Assembly: GCA_937901025.1 (NCBI GenBank)
Contig: CALCGR010000063.1
Location: forward strand, 1 to 28,707
Origin: an uncultured Bacteroidales bacterium
GTDB taxonomy: Bacteria > Bacteroidota > Bacteroidia > Bacteroidales > Paludibacteraceae
Reading direction: 5' to 3'
DNA: 28,707 nt
Shown here: in pieces, positions 18,113 to 26,631 of the stretch
How the letters are laid out: each line of letters opens with the position of its first letter
How positions within the stretch are numbered: the stretch's first letter is position 1
Translations under genes and position numbers: made by a program
Notes under the pieces: generated by a model
Databases searched by the model: none
Seen by the model: only the letters and a program-made list of their open reading frames with translations
Told to the model about the DNA's origin: nothing

Positions 18113-19779
18113 TGTTTTACATCAATATAGTAGATATGATTGTTCACGTGTTTTTCGTATTTTGATTCCCCGGTCGTTGGATAAGGATTGACATAATATC
18201 TCTTGGTATCCAAACAAAAATACACCACCGAAGCCAAAAACTTATCTATATTCAACACTTGTCGGTAAGCCAACGAAGAACGCAGTTCATAAACAGCATA
18301 ATCTTTCCATTTCGCATTAGGCACGAGTTGGGCATCGATTTCGCCATCGAGCAAGAGATAGTTATTGCCATTGCGAGTGACGAGAGCTTGGTTACCAAGG
18401 GGTTTTAGTGTCATTCGACCGTGTTTGACCAATATGCTATCCACCATCGTATAAGTGGGGTTATTGTAGAAGTTCAGCAACCTATCTGCCTTAACGGCGG
18501 GCATTTGTCGCTTACGATTCTCCTCGGCGCTTATCGCATTATTAAAACCATAGAGCATTGTTTCTCCATCCAAATACGAATTTCCATCGGTAATGGGGTA
18601 CCAAGAATGTCGGTCATAGTCCAGTTCTCGAATAATAGAATCGGTAAAGATCATGTGTGCACCCGCCACTTGGCAGATACGTATTCCCTCGTGTATGGGC
18701 ATTTGGGAATAGAGGGAAGCAATCTGCTTATTGATAGCGGTAAACGACTGTTCCAACTGATAAGGGTCGATTCCGTGTGCTGTTTTGCCTAACGTCTGGC
18801 AAGCCACTATGTAAGAAGCCACCAACTCCGAGCAACGAAGCCACACCATTACATCTAACAGTCTTAGGTAAGCTCGGTTGTTAATGCCCTCGTGTTCCCA
18901 GGCTTTAATATCGAAGGTGAGTTGGTCGTACAAAGCGGGCATTCCCACCAGCGTTCCGGATTGGGTGACATAGGTCACGTTGCATAAGGTATTACCAAAA
19001 GCCAGCACTTCTTGCAAATGCTTATTCCCTTCGCCTGCCCAGTCATTGAGCATGCCGTAGATGAGTTGATGATAGGCACGATTGGCGTCCGGATCATTGT
19101 ACTTACCGTCGGTATTCGTGGTATAATCGTCTATGAGGTTCAGAGCACGGGAATAGTTGATAAAATCGCCATTGACGAGTTCGGCTATCGTGCCGTTTTT
19201 CTTGGTGATGGCTTCGGTAATGAAAGTGAGGCGTTTCTGCTGGTCGAGTAACTCCATTTGCCAATCCATATTGTCCAACAGCAGCATAGTTTTGTTGATA
19301 TGATTGGTGAGACTATGTTGTAAGTTAGCGAGGGACAAGTTCAAGGTGTTCATTGCTTTAGAGATATCCTTACATCTTGTTAGTATCTCACCCATTTTCC
19401 TGCGGTAAACAGCTTCCCTCGCCAATCGCACAGTATTCATTATATCAGCGGCAATACCTGTCGCAGCGGCTATGAAACTCACAATAAGCGTAACGGAGAT
19501 AGTGATACCTTCATATTGTCCACCCTGCTCCGGTACGAACCCGCTCCATATAGAACTATCCATCTCCAAATCGGTGTTGAAGTCAAACGGCACCACCGGT
19601 CCCCAGTTGTTGTTTACAAAGTTAAACACATCCGAGTAGTCATCATTGACCCCCATGTCCCCTTGCTCCGGAGAATCGATATAGTTGATTTCCACAATCT
19701 CTACTATATCCTCTTTTTCTTTGCAAGCGGTGAGGCACACCGCTGCCACGATAAGAAATAAGCCAATCAGTTTTCTCAT
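18109..19779 (-). CDS. Lipoprotein L1 of the four-paralogue set
   Basis: This 556-residue lipoprotein (VCLTAC, Cys19) has an acidic linker and then a strongly hydrophobic, small-residue-rich segment (ITISVTLIVSFIAAATGIAA, 92-111). A heptad-rich helix follows (about 115-190). The family blocks are VGMPALYDQ (278-286), AWEHE (293-297), IRICQVAGAHMIFTDSIIRE (366-385) and LLNFYNNPTYTMVDSILVKH (434-453). L1 and L4 are the most alike, while L2 and L3 are more distant. The start is inside the ATGA that also ends the 1540-aa gene, and the end is inside the ATGA that starts L2. I know no named domain for the C-terminal half. The layout allows a membrane-inserting helix next to a coiled coil, but nothing proves it. 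Confidence 0.88.
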   Translation of the reverse strand: MRKLIGLFLIVAAVCLTACKEKEDIVEIVEINYIDSPEQGDMGVNDDYSDVFNFVNNNWGPVVPFDFNTDLEMDSSIWSGFVPEQGGQYEGITISVTLIVSFIAAATGIAADIMNTVRLAREAVYRRKMGEILTRCKDISKAMNTLNLSLANLQHSLTNHINKTMLLLDNMDWQMELLDQQKRLTFITEAITKKNGTIAELVNGDFINYSRALNLIDDYTTNTDGKYNDPDANRAYHQLIYGMLNDWAGEGNKHLQEVLAFGNTLCNVTYVTQSGTLVGMPALYDQLTFDIKAWEHEGINNRAYLRLLDVMVWLRCSELVASYIVACQTLGKTAHGIDPYQLEQSFTAINKQIASLYSQMPIHEGIRICQVAGAHMIFTDSIIRELDYDRHSWYPITDGNSYLDGETMLYGFNNAISAEENRKRQMPAVKADRLLNFYNNPTYTMVDSILVKHGRMTLKPLGNQALVTRNGNNYLLLDGEIDAQLVPNAKWKDYAVYELRSSLAYRQVLNIDKFLASVVYFCLDTKRYYVNPYPTTGESKYEKHVNNHIYYIDVKQ

Positions 19780-22700
19780 AATTCTCTACCGAATATATCG
19801 TAATATGTATTGTTTTGTTGGATAATGATGCGTCCGTCTTCCATATATTTATTTGTCGCACGTTGTGCGGGCGCGAGGATTTGCGGGAGAGCAACCTCGC
19901 CTTCGTTCCAATGGATGCCGCATTGCTTGAAAGGTACGGGATGTTTTATGAAGAAGGAGTCCTTTTCTACCCACATCCACACAGCCGAACCGAGTTTGTT
20001 TGCGAGGTCATCCGGTAATCTCTGACCTACCGGCCATTTGCCATCCGCATAGTACATATGATTGTTATGGTTATAAAATTCATTATCTATGTTAGGAATT
20101 ACCTCGTTGTGATCCACTTCCACACTTGGCGGCATATAATAGATGATATCCTCATAACTATTTGAGATCGTTCCCTTCCCCCAGCGCATAAAGAATCCCC
20201 AAAATTCTACGGACGCTTTTTGAACGGGGATAAAAGTTATCGTCCCGACAAAAGCGCAGTTGTTGAATTTAAGGTTTGAACTACTCATACTTATCAGCAA
20301 TCCAAAACGACATCTGATTTCAGTCCCGCCATTCTCTGGTAATTCCCATTTAAACTGGAACGAGCAGTTCTCAAATTGAGCGTTATTTCCGTTCTCAATC
20401 AGTGAAGGAGCATTCTCTATTTCGTTTGCAGTTTTAGTACCGGAACTATACCATTGGATATACAAATTGCGCATTTTACCCGCAAAGTTCGTCCATAAAG
20501 TAGGTGCGGAAGCCTCTCCTATCGGCATAGTCATTTTATGCCCCTGTCCATCAAATGTTCCGGTATAGGTGATATCTTTTCCTATAGTGAATAACTTGTC
20601 CCTATTATAGTCAAGGTCCATTGCCAATTTGACACTCACATCTCCGTGACCGGCATTGACCCACTCTGCCCATCGGCGCATTTGGATGGCAGAGGAAATG
20701 GTCACCTCTTTGGCATTGGGATCGATAGCGCCACACTCCGTGCAGAAGCCGCCCTCGTTAAAATGGTGGTGGTGGGTATTCACATATTTATTTTCGATTT
20801 TGTCATAAAACACCGTGTCACCGCCTTGCGAGAAGGGATAAGGGTGATCCTCAGGCTCATTGCTTTCTAAGGCTTGATACCACGCCTGACTTCCGTCCGT
20901 TACACCTTTGTTGAGCAATTCGTAGCATAGATAGCCGCTCTTCGCCTCCGCTTCCTTTACCTGTTTTCCCCCCTGTGTATTGCCCAGTGGCGTGACGTAA
21001 TAGCAGTCTTTTATATTTTGATACTGATTATTATTAACACGGGCAAAAGTACAACAACCGTCTGTTGATATGTTTTCAGTTGTTGCGTACACATAACTAT
21101 TGGTAATTGTTGGAGCTCCATCGCATACCCATCCGACAAGTCCGCCCCAGCACGAGGTGTTGTTGCCGATCATTTTGCCCGTGAAGGCACAATTGTTAAT
21201 AATGAGTCCTTTGTTGCATATACCTATCAAACCGCCGCTGGAGCCATCCCCGTTCTTGGTGCAAGTGATATTCACCTCGCTGATACAGTTCTGCAAGTTG
21301 GTCCCCCAGAACCCGTCTCCGATAATACCGCCAATATACCAATTGGAAGCGATAATGTTTCCTTCCACTTCCAAGTTCTTGATGGTGGCGTGATCTGTAC
21401 CACGGAACAGACCAACTCTGTCTTCAGAGGACACCAATTTAACCGTCAAAGAATGACCATGTCCGTCAAAGTTTCCTTTGAAGGCATTGGCAAGATTATT
21501 TTTCCCAAAAAAAGCAGCATTGCCGATACAGGTAAGGTTAATATCTTTCATCAACTCTACATTGAATTTGCAGTGGTCTTTATCTACATACGCAGCCAAA
21601 TGTTTCCACTGACCGGCGGTAGATACTTGATAAGCACCTTGGTGATTGGGATCCACCGCACCGCAAATCGTGCAGAATCCATCCGCACCAAAGGTATGCT
21701 TGGTATGCGAATTGGTGTAGGATCTATTGTCCCAATACACCACATCTCCGCCGCGGGAGAAAGGATAAGGATAGCCGTCTTCGTTGACTTTCTGATGCCA
21801 TACTTGCGCCCCGTCACTCACGCTATCGTTGAGCATATAGCACCACTGACCCGTCGTCCGCTGTTGCTCATCCAATTCTTTGCCTTGTTCCGGCGAACCC
21901 AAAGCCGTCAGATAATAGCAACGCTCGATTTTAGGAGCAACTCCTTCTGTTCCGATTTGGGCGATATTAGCGCAGTTATCGGAAAACTTACCTATGTAGG
22001 TAGCAGCGGTATAGCAGTGGGACACAAGCGTAACTCCTTCTGATCGGCCGACGATACCACCACAGTATTCCACCCCTTTGGGTGCTTCGCTGTTATTAAA
22101 AATAATCTGTCCTAAGAAGGCGCAATTGCGTATGGTGGCAGTGCCCACAATAGAGTCTCTACCCAACGTCTTGCCCACAATACCGCCGCAACTATTGTAA
22201 CTTGTGGTTCCGGTCAGTGTAACTTTGCTTATGCAGTTCTCCACCGTGGCGGTATTGAAACAGCATGCCACAACACCTCCCAAAGAATTAGCATCCGTAG
22301 CGGTAGCCAATTGCAACCCGCCGGTAACAACAAGATTTTTCACCGTTCCGCCCAATGTGCCAATCAGCGCTGCGTTAGTAACGGACGCAAAACCAATGTT
22401 AATCGAGTGCCCTTGACCATCCAACGTTCCCATATAAGCTCGCTCTTGATTCTTGGCTAACATCACATCCGCACCATAAGTCTCAGCATTTATATCTGCG
22501 GTCAGTTTACCACACGCTGACAGATAATGATCCATCGATGTCAAGTTGGCAAAGCACATGAGTTGGTCTGCGGTGGCAATAGCGTAAGGAGAGGTTATGG
22601 TGCCGTCCCCATCCTGATTGAAGAGCTGATGTAGGAACTCTATTTTCGCTGCATCTATTTGCTCCCGTCGCACAAAGCCGTTGGCATTCTTGATATAATT

Positions 22701-24398
22701 TTCTGCTAAGTTTTTTGTTGCATCATCTTTAGCATTGCCTACTACGTTCTTTATCCAATCTACGTATGGTTTAATAAAATCTTGAATGTCCAAATCGCGA
22801 AAATCTTCGAAACAAGCCTTCCAATCTGCTTGGTTTTGGAGAATCGTTCGTATGCTCGAGTGAACATATACGGGTGTTTTCTTATTCACTCCGCGAAAAG
22901 CGTCAGCACCGATAGCGGGCAGCGATTTCGCATCTTGCGTGCGCACATAGATAGCCTTCAGCGGATAGCCGTCCCAACCTAATTTGCTCAGATGGGTAAC
23001 CCCGCTTTCTATAACCAACTCATGAATCACTTTGTGGTGTGCGAACCAACGATGATCCCACGAATTGTCCTTATCCTCCATTTTGCCGTTACCCTTTTCC
23101 GAACGGCTGATAGTCATCCTATAGCCGGTACACGTTCCATCCTTAATACTGCCGATAGCCACCAACTCCCATGTCGTTCCGCCACTGGTTCCGCTACCGG
23201 GCATTTCGTTAATCCCTATCTCGTTTCTTTGACGATAAAAATTCATAACCTTGTATTTCTCGCCAAAGCCTGTATATACTTTCATGCTCAATGAATGATC
23301 TCCACTACTGGGCCAAGCGCCTTCGCAACTCACCACACCGAGGTGTTCAAATGTGAGATAAAGTCCTCCTCCAAAAAAACCTCCGAAATAGTTATTAGAC
23401 AATCTGCTCACCGAAGGGCCAAAAGTGATAGACAAATTATAATCATATCCTTGCTGTTTACCATAGAACGGCCAGTAATTAAATGGTTCAGCCCAATCGT
23501 AAGTAGTAGCGTTTTTCAACTCTCTACCAATGTACGCTTCGCGAAGATGGTGTATCTTGGAAAAAACACCTCTCCGTCCTCCTTCCCAAAAACCTATTTG
23601 GCTTGGGGAGCACAACAATCGCTTGTCAGAGTCTTCTATCGTTATTTTGCGGATAGTCCGTTGAATTTTAATGAATGGGGCATATTCCAACACCTCAACC
23701 GATGCAGGAATAGTTAGAGTTTGCCTCTCAAGATCATCTTCTCCATATTGGTGTCTCAAATCGGCGCAATCACCGATCACCTTTACCGGATACTTCACGC
23801 CGTTCCAAGTCACCGAAGATGGAATAACAATATCTCTACGTGGCTTACAAGCGGTGCAGATAGCTATCGGCTCATTGAAACTTACAGTCTCCGATTTATT
23901 TTTGTCATAAAAATAAGTGTATTCCTTCCATATCAAAAATGTAAAACCATTCTCCGAGACTGCACCCAATTGTGTTCCTCCTCGTGTGCCACCCCAGGAA
24001 GATTGTGTTCCCGCCGGTGTGCCATCCGGATTAAAATCATCGTCGGGCAGAGCAATAATGAGGCTATCCTTCCCAATGGCAATACTATATGCCGCCGTAC
24101 TGTCCGGCACATAGCTATCGTTTTGGATGGATATATGCTCGTTCAAGTAGGCGTGCTGCGAAGTGACCCATGCCGTTTGGGTGCCGAAATCGTAGAGTTT
24201 GAACGACTGCTCCTTCGCGATGACTTGATCCCAAAGGACGTATGCCGTATCGCCTTCCTCAGCACACAATTCTCCTTTAATGGTGGAACCGTCACTGAAG
24301 ATGATACCGAAACCTGTTTCTGTCGGTTGCTCTGTCTGTGCCCAACCGGCAAGAATGCTCATTACGAACAATGCTGATAATAGAAAAACTCGTTTCAT
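19776..24398 (-). CDS. Large GLUG-repeat surface protein (1540 aa) with CxxC-capped modules
   Basis: A signal peptide (MKRVFLLSALFVMSILAGWA) is followed by an LRR_5-like N-terminal part (to about 520) and a helical linker (about 520-600). Three beta-helix modules come next, at about 600-915, 916-1225 and 1226-1516. The first two are rich in GLUG-type motifs (GGIVGK, GGLIGI) and contain DGQGHS or DGHGHS. Each of these ends in a shared linker: CYxLN, DGxQxWxQ, YPFSxGGDxVxYD, then GFCTxCGAxDPN. The CxxC could bind a metal or form a disulphide. The last 24 residues (from KYMEDGRIII) align without gaps to the tails of the 353-aa and 1032-aa proteins, suggesting the same export or anchoring route. 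It is the first gene of the ATGA-coupled series and is probably a structural or adhesive component. Confidence 0.88.
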   Translation of the reverse strand: MKRVFLLSALFVMSILAGWAQTEQPTETGFGIIFSDGSTIKGELCAEEGDTAYVLWDQVIAKEQSFKLYDFGTQTAWVTSQHAYLNEHISIQNDSYVPDSTAAYSIAIGKDSLIIALPDDDFNPDGTPAGTQSSWGGTRGGTQLGAVSENGFTFLIWKEYTYFYDKNKSETVSFNEPIAICTACKPRRDIVIPSSVTWNGVKYPVKVIGDCADLRHQYGEDDLERQTLTIPASVEVLEYAPFIKIQRTIRKITIEDSDKRLLCSPSQIGFWEGGRRGVFSKIHHLREAYIGRELKNATTYDWAEPFNYWPFYGKQQGYDYNLSITFGPSVSRLSNNYFGGFFGGGLYLTFEHLGVVSCEGAWPSSGDHSLSMKVYTGFGEKYKVMNFYRQRNEIGINEMPGSGTSGGTTWELVAIGSIKDGTCTGYRMTISRSEKGNGKMEDKDNSWDHRWFAHHKVIHELVIESGVTHLSKLGWDGYPLKAIYVRTQDAKSLPAIGADAFRGVNKKTPVYVHSSIRTILQNQADWKACFEDFRDLDIQDFIKPYVDWIKNVVGNAKDDATKNLAENYIKNANGFVRREQIDAAKIEFLHQLFNQDGDGTITSPYAIATADQLMCFANLTSMDHYLSACGKLTADINAETYGADVMLAKNQERAYMGTLDGQGHSINIGFASVTNAALIGTLGGTVKNLVVTGGLQLATATDANSLGGVVACCFNTATVENCISKVTLTGTTSYNSCGGIVGKTLGRDSIVGTATIRNCAFLGQIIFNNSEAPKGVEYCGGIVGRSEGVTLVSHCYTAATYIGKFSDNCANIAQIGTEGVAPKIERCYYLTALGSPEQGKELDEQQRTTGQWCYMLNDSVSDGAQVWHQKVNEDGYPYPFSRGGDVVYWDNRSYTNSHTKHTFGADGFCTICGAVDPNHQGAYQVSTAGQWKHLAAYVDKDHCKFNVELMKDINLTCIGNAAFFGKNNLANAFKGNFDGHGHSLTVKLVSSEDRVGLFRGTDHATIKNLEVEGNIIASNWYIGGIIGDGFWGTNLQNCISEVNITCTKNGDGSSGGLIGICNKGLIINNCAFTGKMIGNNTSCWGGLVGWVCDGAPTITNSYVYATTENISTDGCCTFARVNNNQYQNIKDCYYVTPLGNTQGGKQVKEAEAKSGYLCYELLNKGVTDGSQAWYQALESNEPEDHPYPFSQGGDTVFYDKIENKYVNTHHHHFNEGGFCTECGAIDPNAKEVTISSAIQMRRWAEWVNAGHGDVSVKLAMDLDYNRDKLFTIGKDITYTGTFDGQGHKMTMPIGEASAPTLWTNFAGKMRNLYIQWYSSGTKTANEIENAPSLIENGNNAQFENCSFQFKWELPENGGTEIRCRFGLLISMSSSNLKFNNCAFVGTITFIPVQKASVEFWGFFMRWGKGTISNSYEDIIYYMPPSVEVDHNEVIPNIDNEFYNHNNHMYYADGKWPVGQRLPDDLANKLGSAVWMWVEKDSFFIKHPVPFKQCGIHWNEGEVALPQILAPAQRATNKYMEDGRIIIQQNNTYYDIFGREL

Positions 24399-24413
24399 AT
24401 TGTTTTTAGTTAC

Positions 24414-24563
24414 TTATCCCATAATAGGATCACCTTCTGAACCCTGAATGTCACTTCCCGTAGGGATATAAATATTTCCTGCGGGCGATGCAACTTCTAA
24501 AATTTGTGCGTTCATTAGCACACCTTGTTCCTGCGTTGCAGGTGTTAAATATTGCTTTTTCAT
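24414..24563 (-). CDS. 49-aa microprotein, MK-x-Q-Y-x-TP type
   Basis: An ATG at 24563 opens 49 codons ending with TAA at 24414. The frame lies 44 bases after the 353-aa gene and 15 bases before the 1540-aa gene. It begins MKKQYLTPATQEQGV and ends with a glycine- and acid-rich segment (GSDIQGSEGDPIMG). No signal peptide, lipobox or membrane helix is present. It shares its start pattern, size and intergenic position with the frame at 8260-8406. The Bacteroidales MKKxYxxP microprotein type is known as a recurrent hypothetical, with no agreed function. A secreted-peptide precursor or a translational spacer are both possible. Confidence 0.62.
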   Translation of the reverse strand: MKKQYLTPATQEQGVLMNAQILEVASPAGNIYIPTGSDIQGSEGDPIMG

Positions 24564-24564
24564 A

Positions 24565-24595
24565 TTAGTCGTTAGTTTTTAGTCATTAGTTTTAG
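24565..24595 (-). repeat. Imperfect TTAGTnnTTAG repeats between operon genes
   Basis: The plus strand holds ATTAGTCGTTAG followed by TTTTTAGTCATTAGTTTTAG, the same heptamer style seen at 8407-8449. The stretch separates the 353-aa gene from the 49-aa gene. No hairpin or promoter is visible in it. Confidence 0.45.
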
Positions 24596-24607
24596 GCGAG
24601 TAAAACC

Positions 24608-25669
24608 CTACTCCTCTACGCCCATAATCGTATAGCGTTTGTCGTTGCGAATAATGCGGAACTGGCCGTTCTCAATCACTTTCCTCAATCCTTTTTCCTC
24701 ATTCCTCAATCCTTTTTCCTGCACCTTTAATTCCGTCGGTGTTCCATTGGGTTTGGGCATCGTCATACGAGCCGCCTTAGGAGCGTGTTGAGGCTCGCCG
24801 TTAGGCACTAAGTCTGCCACCACATATGCGCGATGGTCATATAACCCAACCCAACTTACTACTTTACGGAGTTGGTTTTCATATACGATATAGTTACCCA
24901 CCAACACATTCGTTTCGGCTGCATCAATCTGCGTGAATGTTCCTTGTATCGGGTTGCCGTAACTTGCCGTAACAGGGTTGGCTTCCATTTGGTCACCGTA
25001 TTTCACTTTGAGGTCGGACTTGGTGAAACGGATGATGTAGCCCTGACCGGCTTCAGGTTCGGTGACTTCGTCCAAGATGAACGATGTGGCGTTTTGACCG
25101 CTAACCGTCCAGAACGTAGCACCATCGATGGTAGTGATATTGCGCTCCAAGCAGATCGTGTTCCAGTTGCCTGCCGTGCCATCGGTGCGGACGATAACCC
25201 ACATATCCTTGGTGGTTTGTACTACATCATGGATTTTGGCAATGGCTTCTGTTTTCGCATTGTCAATAGCGTCTTTACTTGTGGCTGCATTGATGGTTTG
25301 TTCAGCCGTATGTGCGATGTTGTCAATATCGGCTTTCGCCTCATTCTTAGCACTCTCATCAACGCCTAATCCATCTATCTCCTCATTGGCAGTAGTAGCA
25401 GCCGCATTGATTTCTGCAATAGCAGCGGCTTTGATTTCCGGAAATGGGTCGGTGCCGAAAGCGGTTTCTACATTGCCCTTGGAAAGGTCGTAGATCTTTC
25501 CTTCTATCACGGGGTTGCCTTGCTCATAGATAGTAACATCTATCCGATCACTTTTGCCAAACGGATACCAGTCGGTCGTTTCGCCTTGGGTAACTCTGAT
25601 AGCATCAATCTGTGCCATCGCGCATAGTGTCATCAGGCACGCTATTGATAAAAATAAAATTTTTTTCAT
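24608..25669 (-). CDS. Secreted helical protein with C-terminal sorting-like tail (353 aa)
   Basis: A signal peptide (MKKILFLSIACLMTLCAMAQ) is followed by a short beta region. An alanine-rich helical region (about 77-155, e.g. EIKAAAIAEINAAATTANEE) resembles the DUF1542-type helical repeats of surface proteins. A C-terminal domain has TICL (171-174) and EAGQGYIIRF (206-215), like the ends of the giant and the 1032-aa proteins. A conserved 24-residue tail ends RNDKRYTIMGVEE. Just before the tail the heptapeptide KGLRNEE is followed by KGLRKVI, from a 19-base direct repeat. It is the second gene of the operon. It probably acts as an exported structural or binding protein. No enzyme motif is visible. 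Confidence 0.85.
   Translation of the reverse strand: MKKILFLSIACLMTLCAMAQIDAIRVTQGETTDWYPFGKSDRIDVTIYEQGNPVIEGKIYDLSKGNVETAFGTDPFPEIKAAAIAEINAAATTANEEIDGLGVDESAKNEAKADIDNIAHTAEQTINAATSKDAIDNAKTEAIAKIHDVVQTTKDMWVIVRTDGTAGNWNTICLERNITTIDGATFWTVSGQNATSFILDEVTEPEAGQGYIIRFTKSDLKVKYGDQMEANPVTASYGNPIQGTFTQIDAAETNVLVGNYIVYENQLRKVVSWVGLYDHRAYVVADLVPNGEPQHAPKAARMTMPKPNGTPTELKVQEKGLRNEEKGLRKVIENGQFRIIRNDKRYTIMGVEE
24681..24720 (-). repeat. 19-base in-frame direct repeat, 21-base period
   Basis: TTCCTCAATCCTTTTTCCT occurs at 24681-24699 and again at 24702-24720. The period of 21 bases keeps the reading frame and adds seven residues (KGLRNEE-type) before the C-terminal tail of the 353-aa protein. It is likely a slippage duplication. 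Confidence 0.8.
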
Positions 25670-25703
25670 AATTTTTAGTTTAACAAGTTTAGCGGGTTTA
25701 GCT

Positions 25704-26537
25704 TTACTTTTTAATATACCCTACATTGGTGGGGTTATAGAGTGTGACGGTGGTAGTACCGTCGGTTACCTCCACTGCGGTGCAGCCGGTGCATTCCTCG
25801 CCCATCGCGCCGAGGACTTCGGCTTGACCTTCTTCTTTGCCGATTTGGAAAGAATTGATTATGGTGAGAATTTGGTTCTTTATTTCATCGATTCCCGGTG
25901 TTGCATCAGATCCCCCTTTCTCAATGTCATTAACAGCGCCATCAATCATCATATTGATTTCGGTATTCCGAATACCTTGACGGGCAGTTTGAATCAGGTC
26001 AAGGGCATTCTCTTTCTTTTGGTCGAAGTCCGTGAGGCTAATAAGATTTTCGTACGCATCCCAAGCCGTTTGATATGTTTCTTTCGTCCAAATAGGGACA
26101 TAGATAGTGAGTGCATCATTATGATCGGCAAACACATCTTCTCCCAAGGTAGCGGGTTCGGTTCCCAAGCAGGTAATAGATGTTAATTTTTCACAATTAG
26201 CAAACGCATTGTCTCCTATAAATTCTATCGATGCCGGAAGAGTGACAGAAGTTAATTCAGGACAAGTGTTAAAAGCGTTAGCACCAATCCTGGTAACCTT
26301 TAGAATATATTGGTTTTCTTGCGAGTCTTTAAAATTAAACCATTCCGGAACAACGATATTTCCGGAATATAGTAGATCTGGGGATTTCTTTTCAACTAAT
26401 ATAACTGTTTCGTTGCCATCAGCTTGAAAAAGCAAGTCTCCATAAATAATCGGTCCTGTTGGAGGCACAGACGGATTCTCTGCCCACAGTCCTGCGCTCA
26501 GCGTCAAGGCTGCAAATAAAATAGTTAGTTTACGCAT
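25704..26537 (-). CDS. Short BspA-type LRR protein (277 aa), first gene of the operon
   Basis: A signal peptide (MRKLTILFAALTLSAGLWAE) is followed by a beta-rich entry and two to three LRR_5 units (IGANAFNTCPELTSV, IGDNAFANCEKLTSI) at about 82-150. The usual cap follows (YVPIWTKETYQTAWDAYENL). A helical segment (about 172-230) and a C-terminal end with C249 and C252 (GEECTGCTAVEV) complete it. It lacks the tail seen in the next gene product, so it may be held by another partner or remain periplasmic. The two cysteines could form a disulphide. A Bacteroidota promoter lies about 40 bases upstream. The next gene starts 34 bases downstream. Confidence 0.85.
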   Translation of the reverse strand: MRKLTILFAALTLSAGLWAENPSVPPTGPIIYGDLLFQADGNETVILVEKKSPDLLYSGNIVVPEWFNFKDSQENQYILKVTRIGANAFNTCPELTSVTLPASIEFIGDNAFANCEKLTSITCLGTEPATLGEDVFADHNDALTIYVPIWTKETYQTAWDAYENLISLTDFDQKKENALDLIQTARQGIRNTEINMMIDGAVNDIEKGGSDATPGIDEIKNQILTIINSFQIGKEEGQAEVLGAMGEECTGCTAVEVTDGTTTVTLYNPTNVGYIKK

Positions 26538-26576
26538 AATATTTAAGTTTTTTAATAATTTGCATTAATTTTGGCA

Positions 26577-26608
26577 CAAAGGTACAACTTTTTTTTGATA
26601 TATGCAAA
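26577..26608 (-). promoter_or_regulatory. Bacteroidota-type promoter of the ~20 kb surface-protein operon
   Basis: A -33 TTTG (26608-26605), a 20-base spacer with an A8 tract and a -7 TACCTTTG (26584-26577) on the minus strand match the consensus fully. The predicted start is near 26570, about 33 bases before the first start codon. I found no comparable match in the other gaps down to 6582, so this may drive the whole set. Confidence 0.8.
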
Positions 26609-26619
26609 TAAAAAGCGAA

Positions 26620-26631
26620 AAAATTACTCAA
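26620..26631. repeat. 12-base direct repeat, copy at the ATPase 3' end
   Basis: AAAATTACTCAA overlaps the stop codon of the ATPase and recurs at 27841-27852 just upstream of the gene, so identical 12-mers flank it. The sequence is A/T-rich, so chance is a real possibility. Confidence 0.5.

Noticed and set aside
21390..22043. A 217-codon plus-strand frame inside the 1540-aa GLUG gene
   Set aside because: The minus-strand frame has clear repeats and a signal peptide. The plus-strand product shows no domain or credible start context.
24608..26537. The 277-aa and 353-aa genes as halves of one broken LRR gene
   Set aside because: Each has its own good signal peptide, start and stop, with a 34-base gap.
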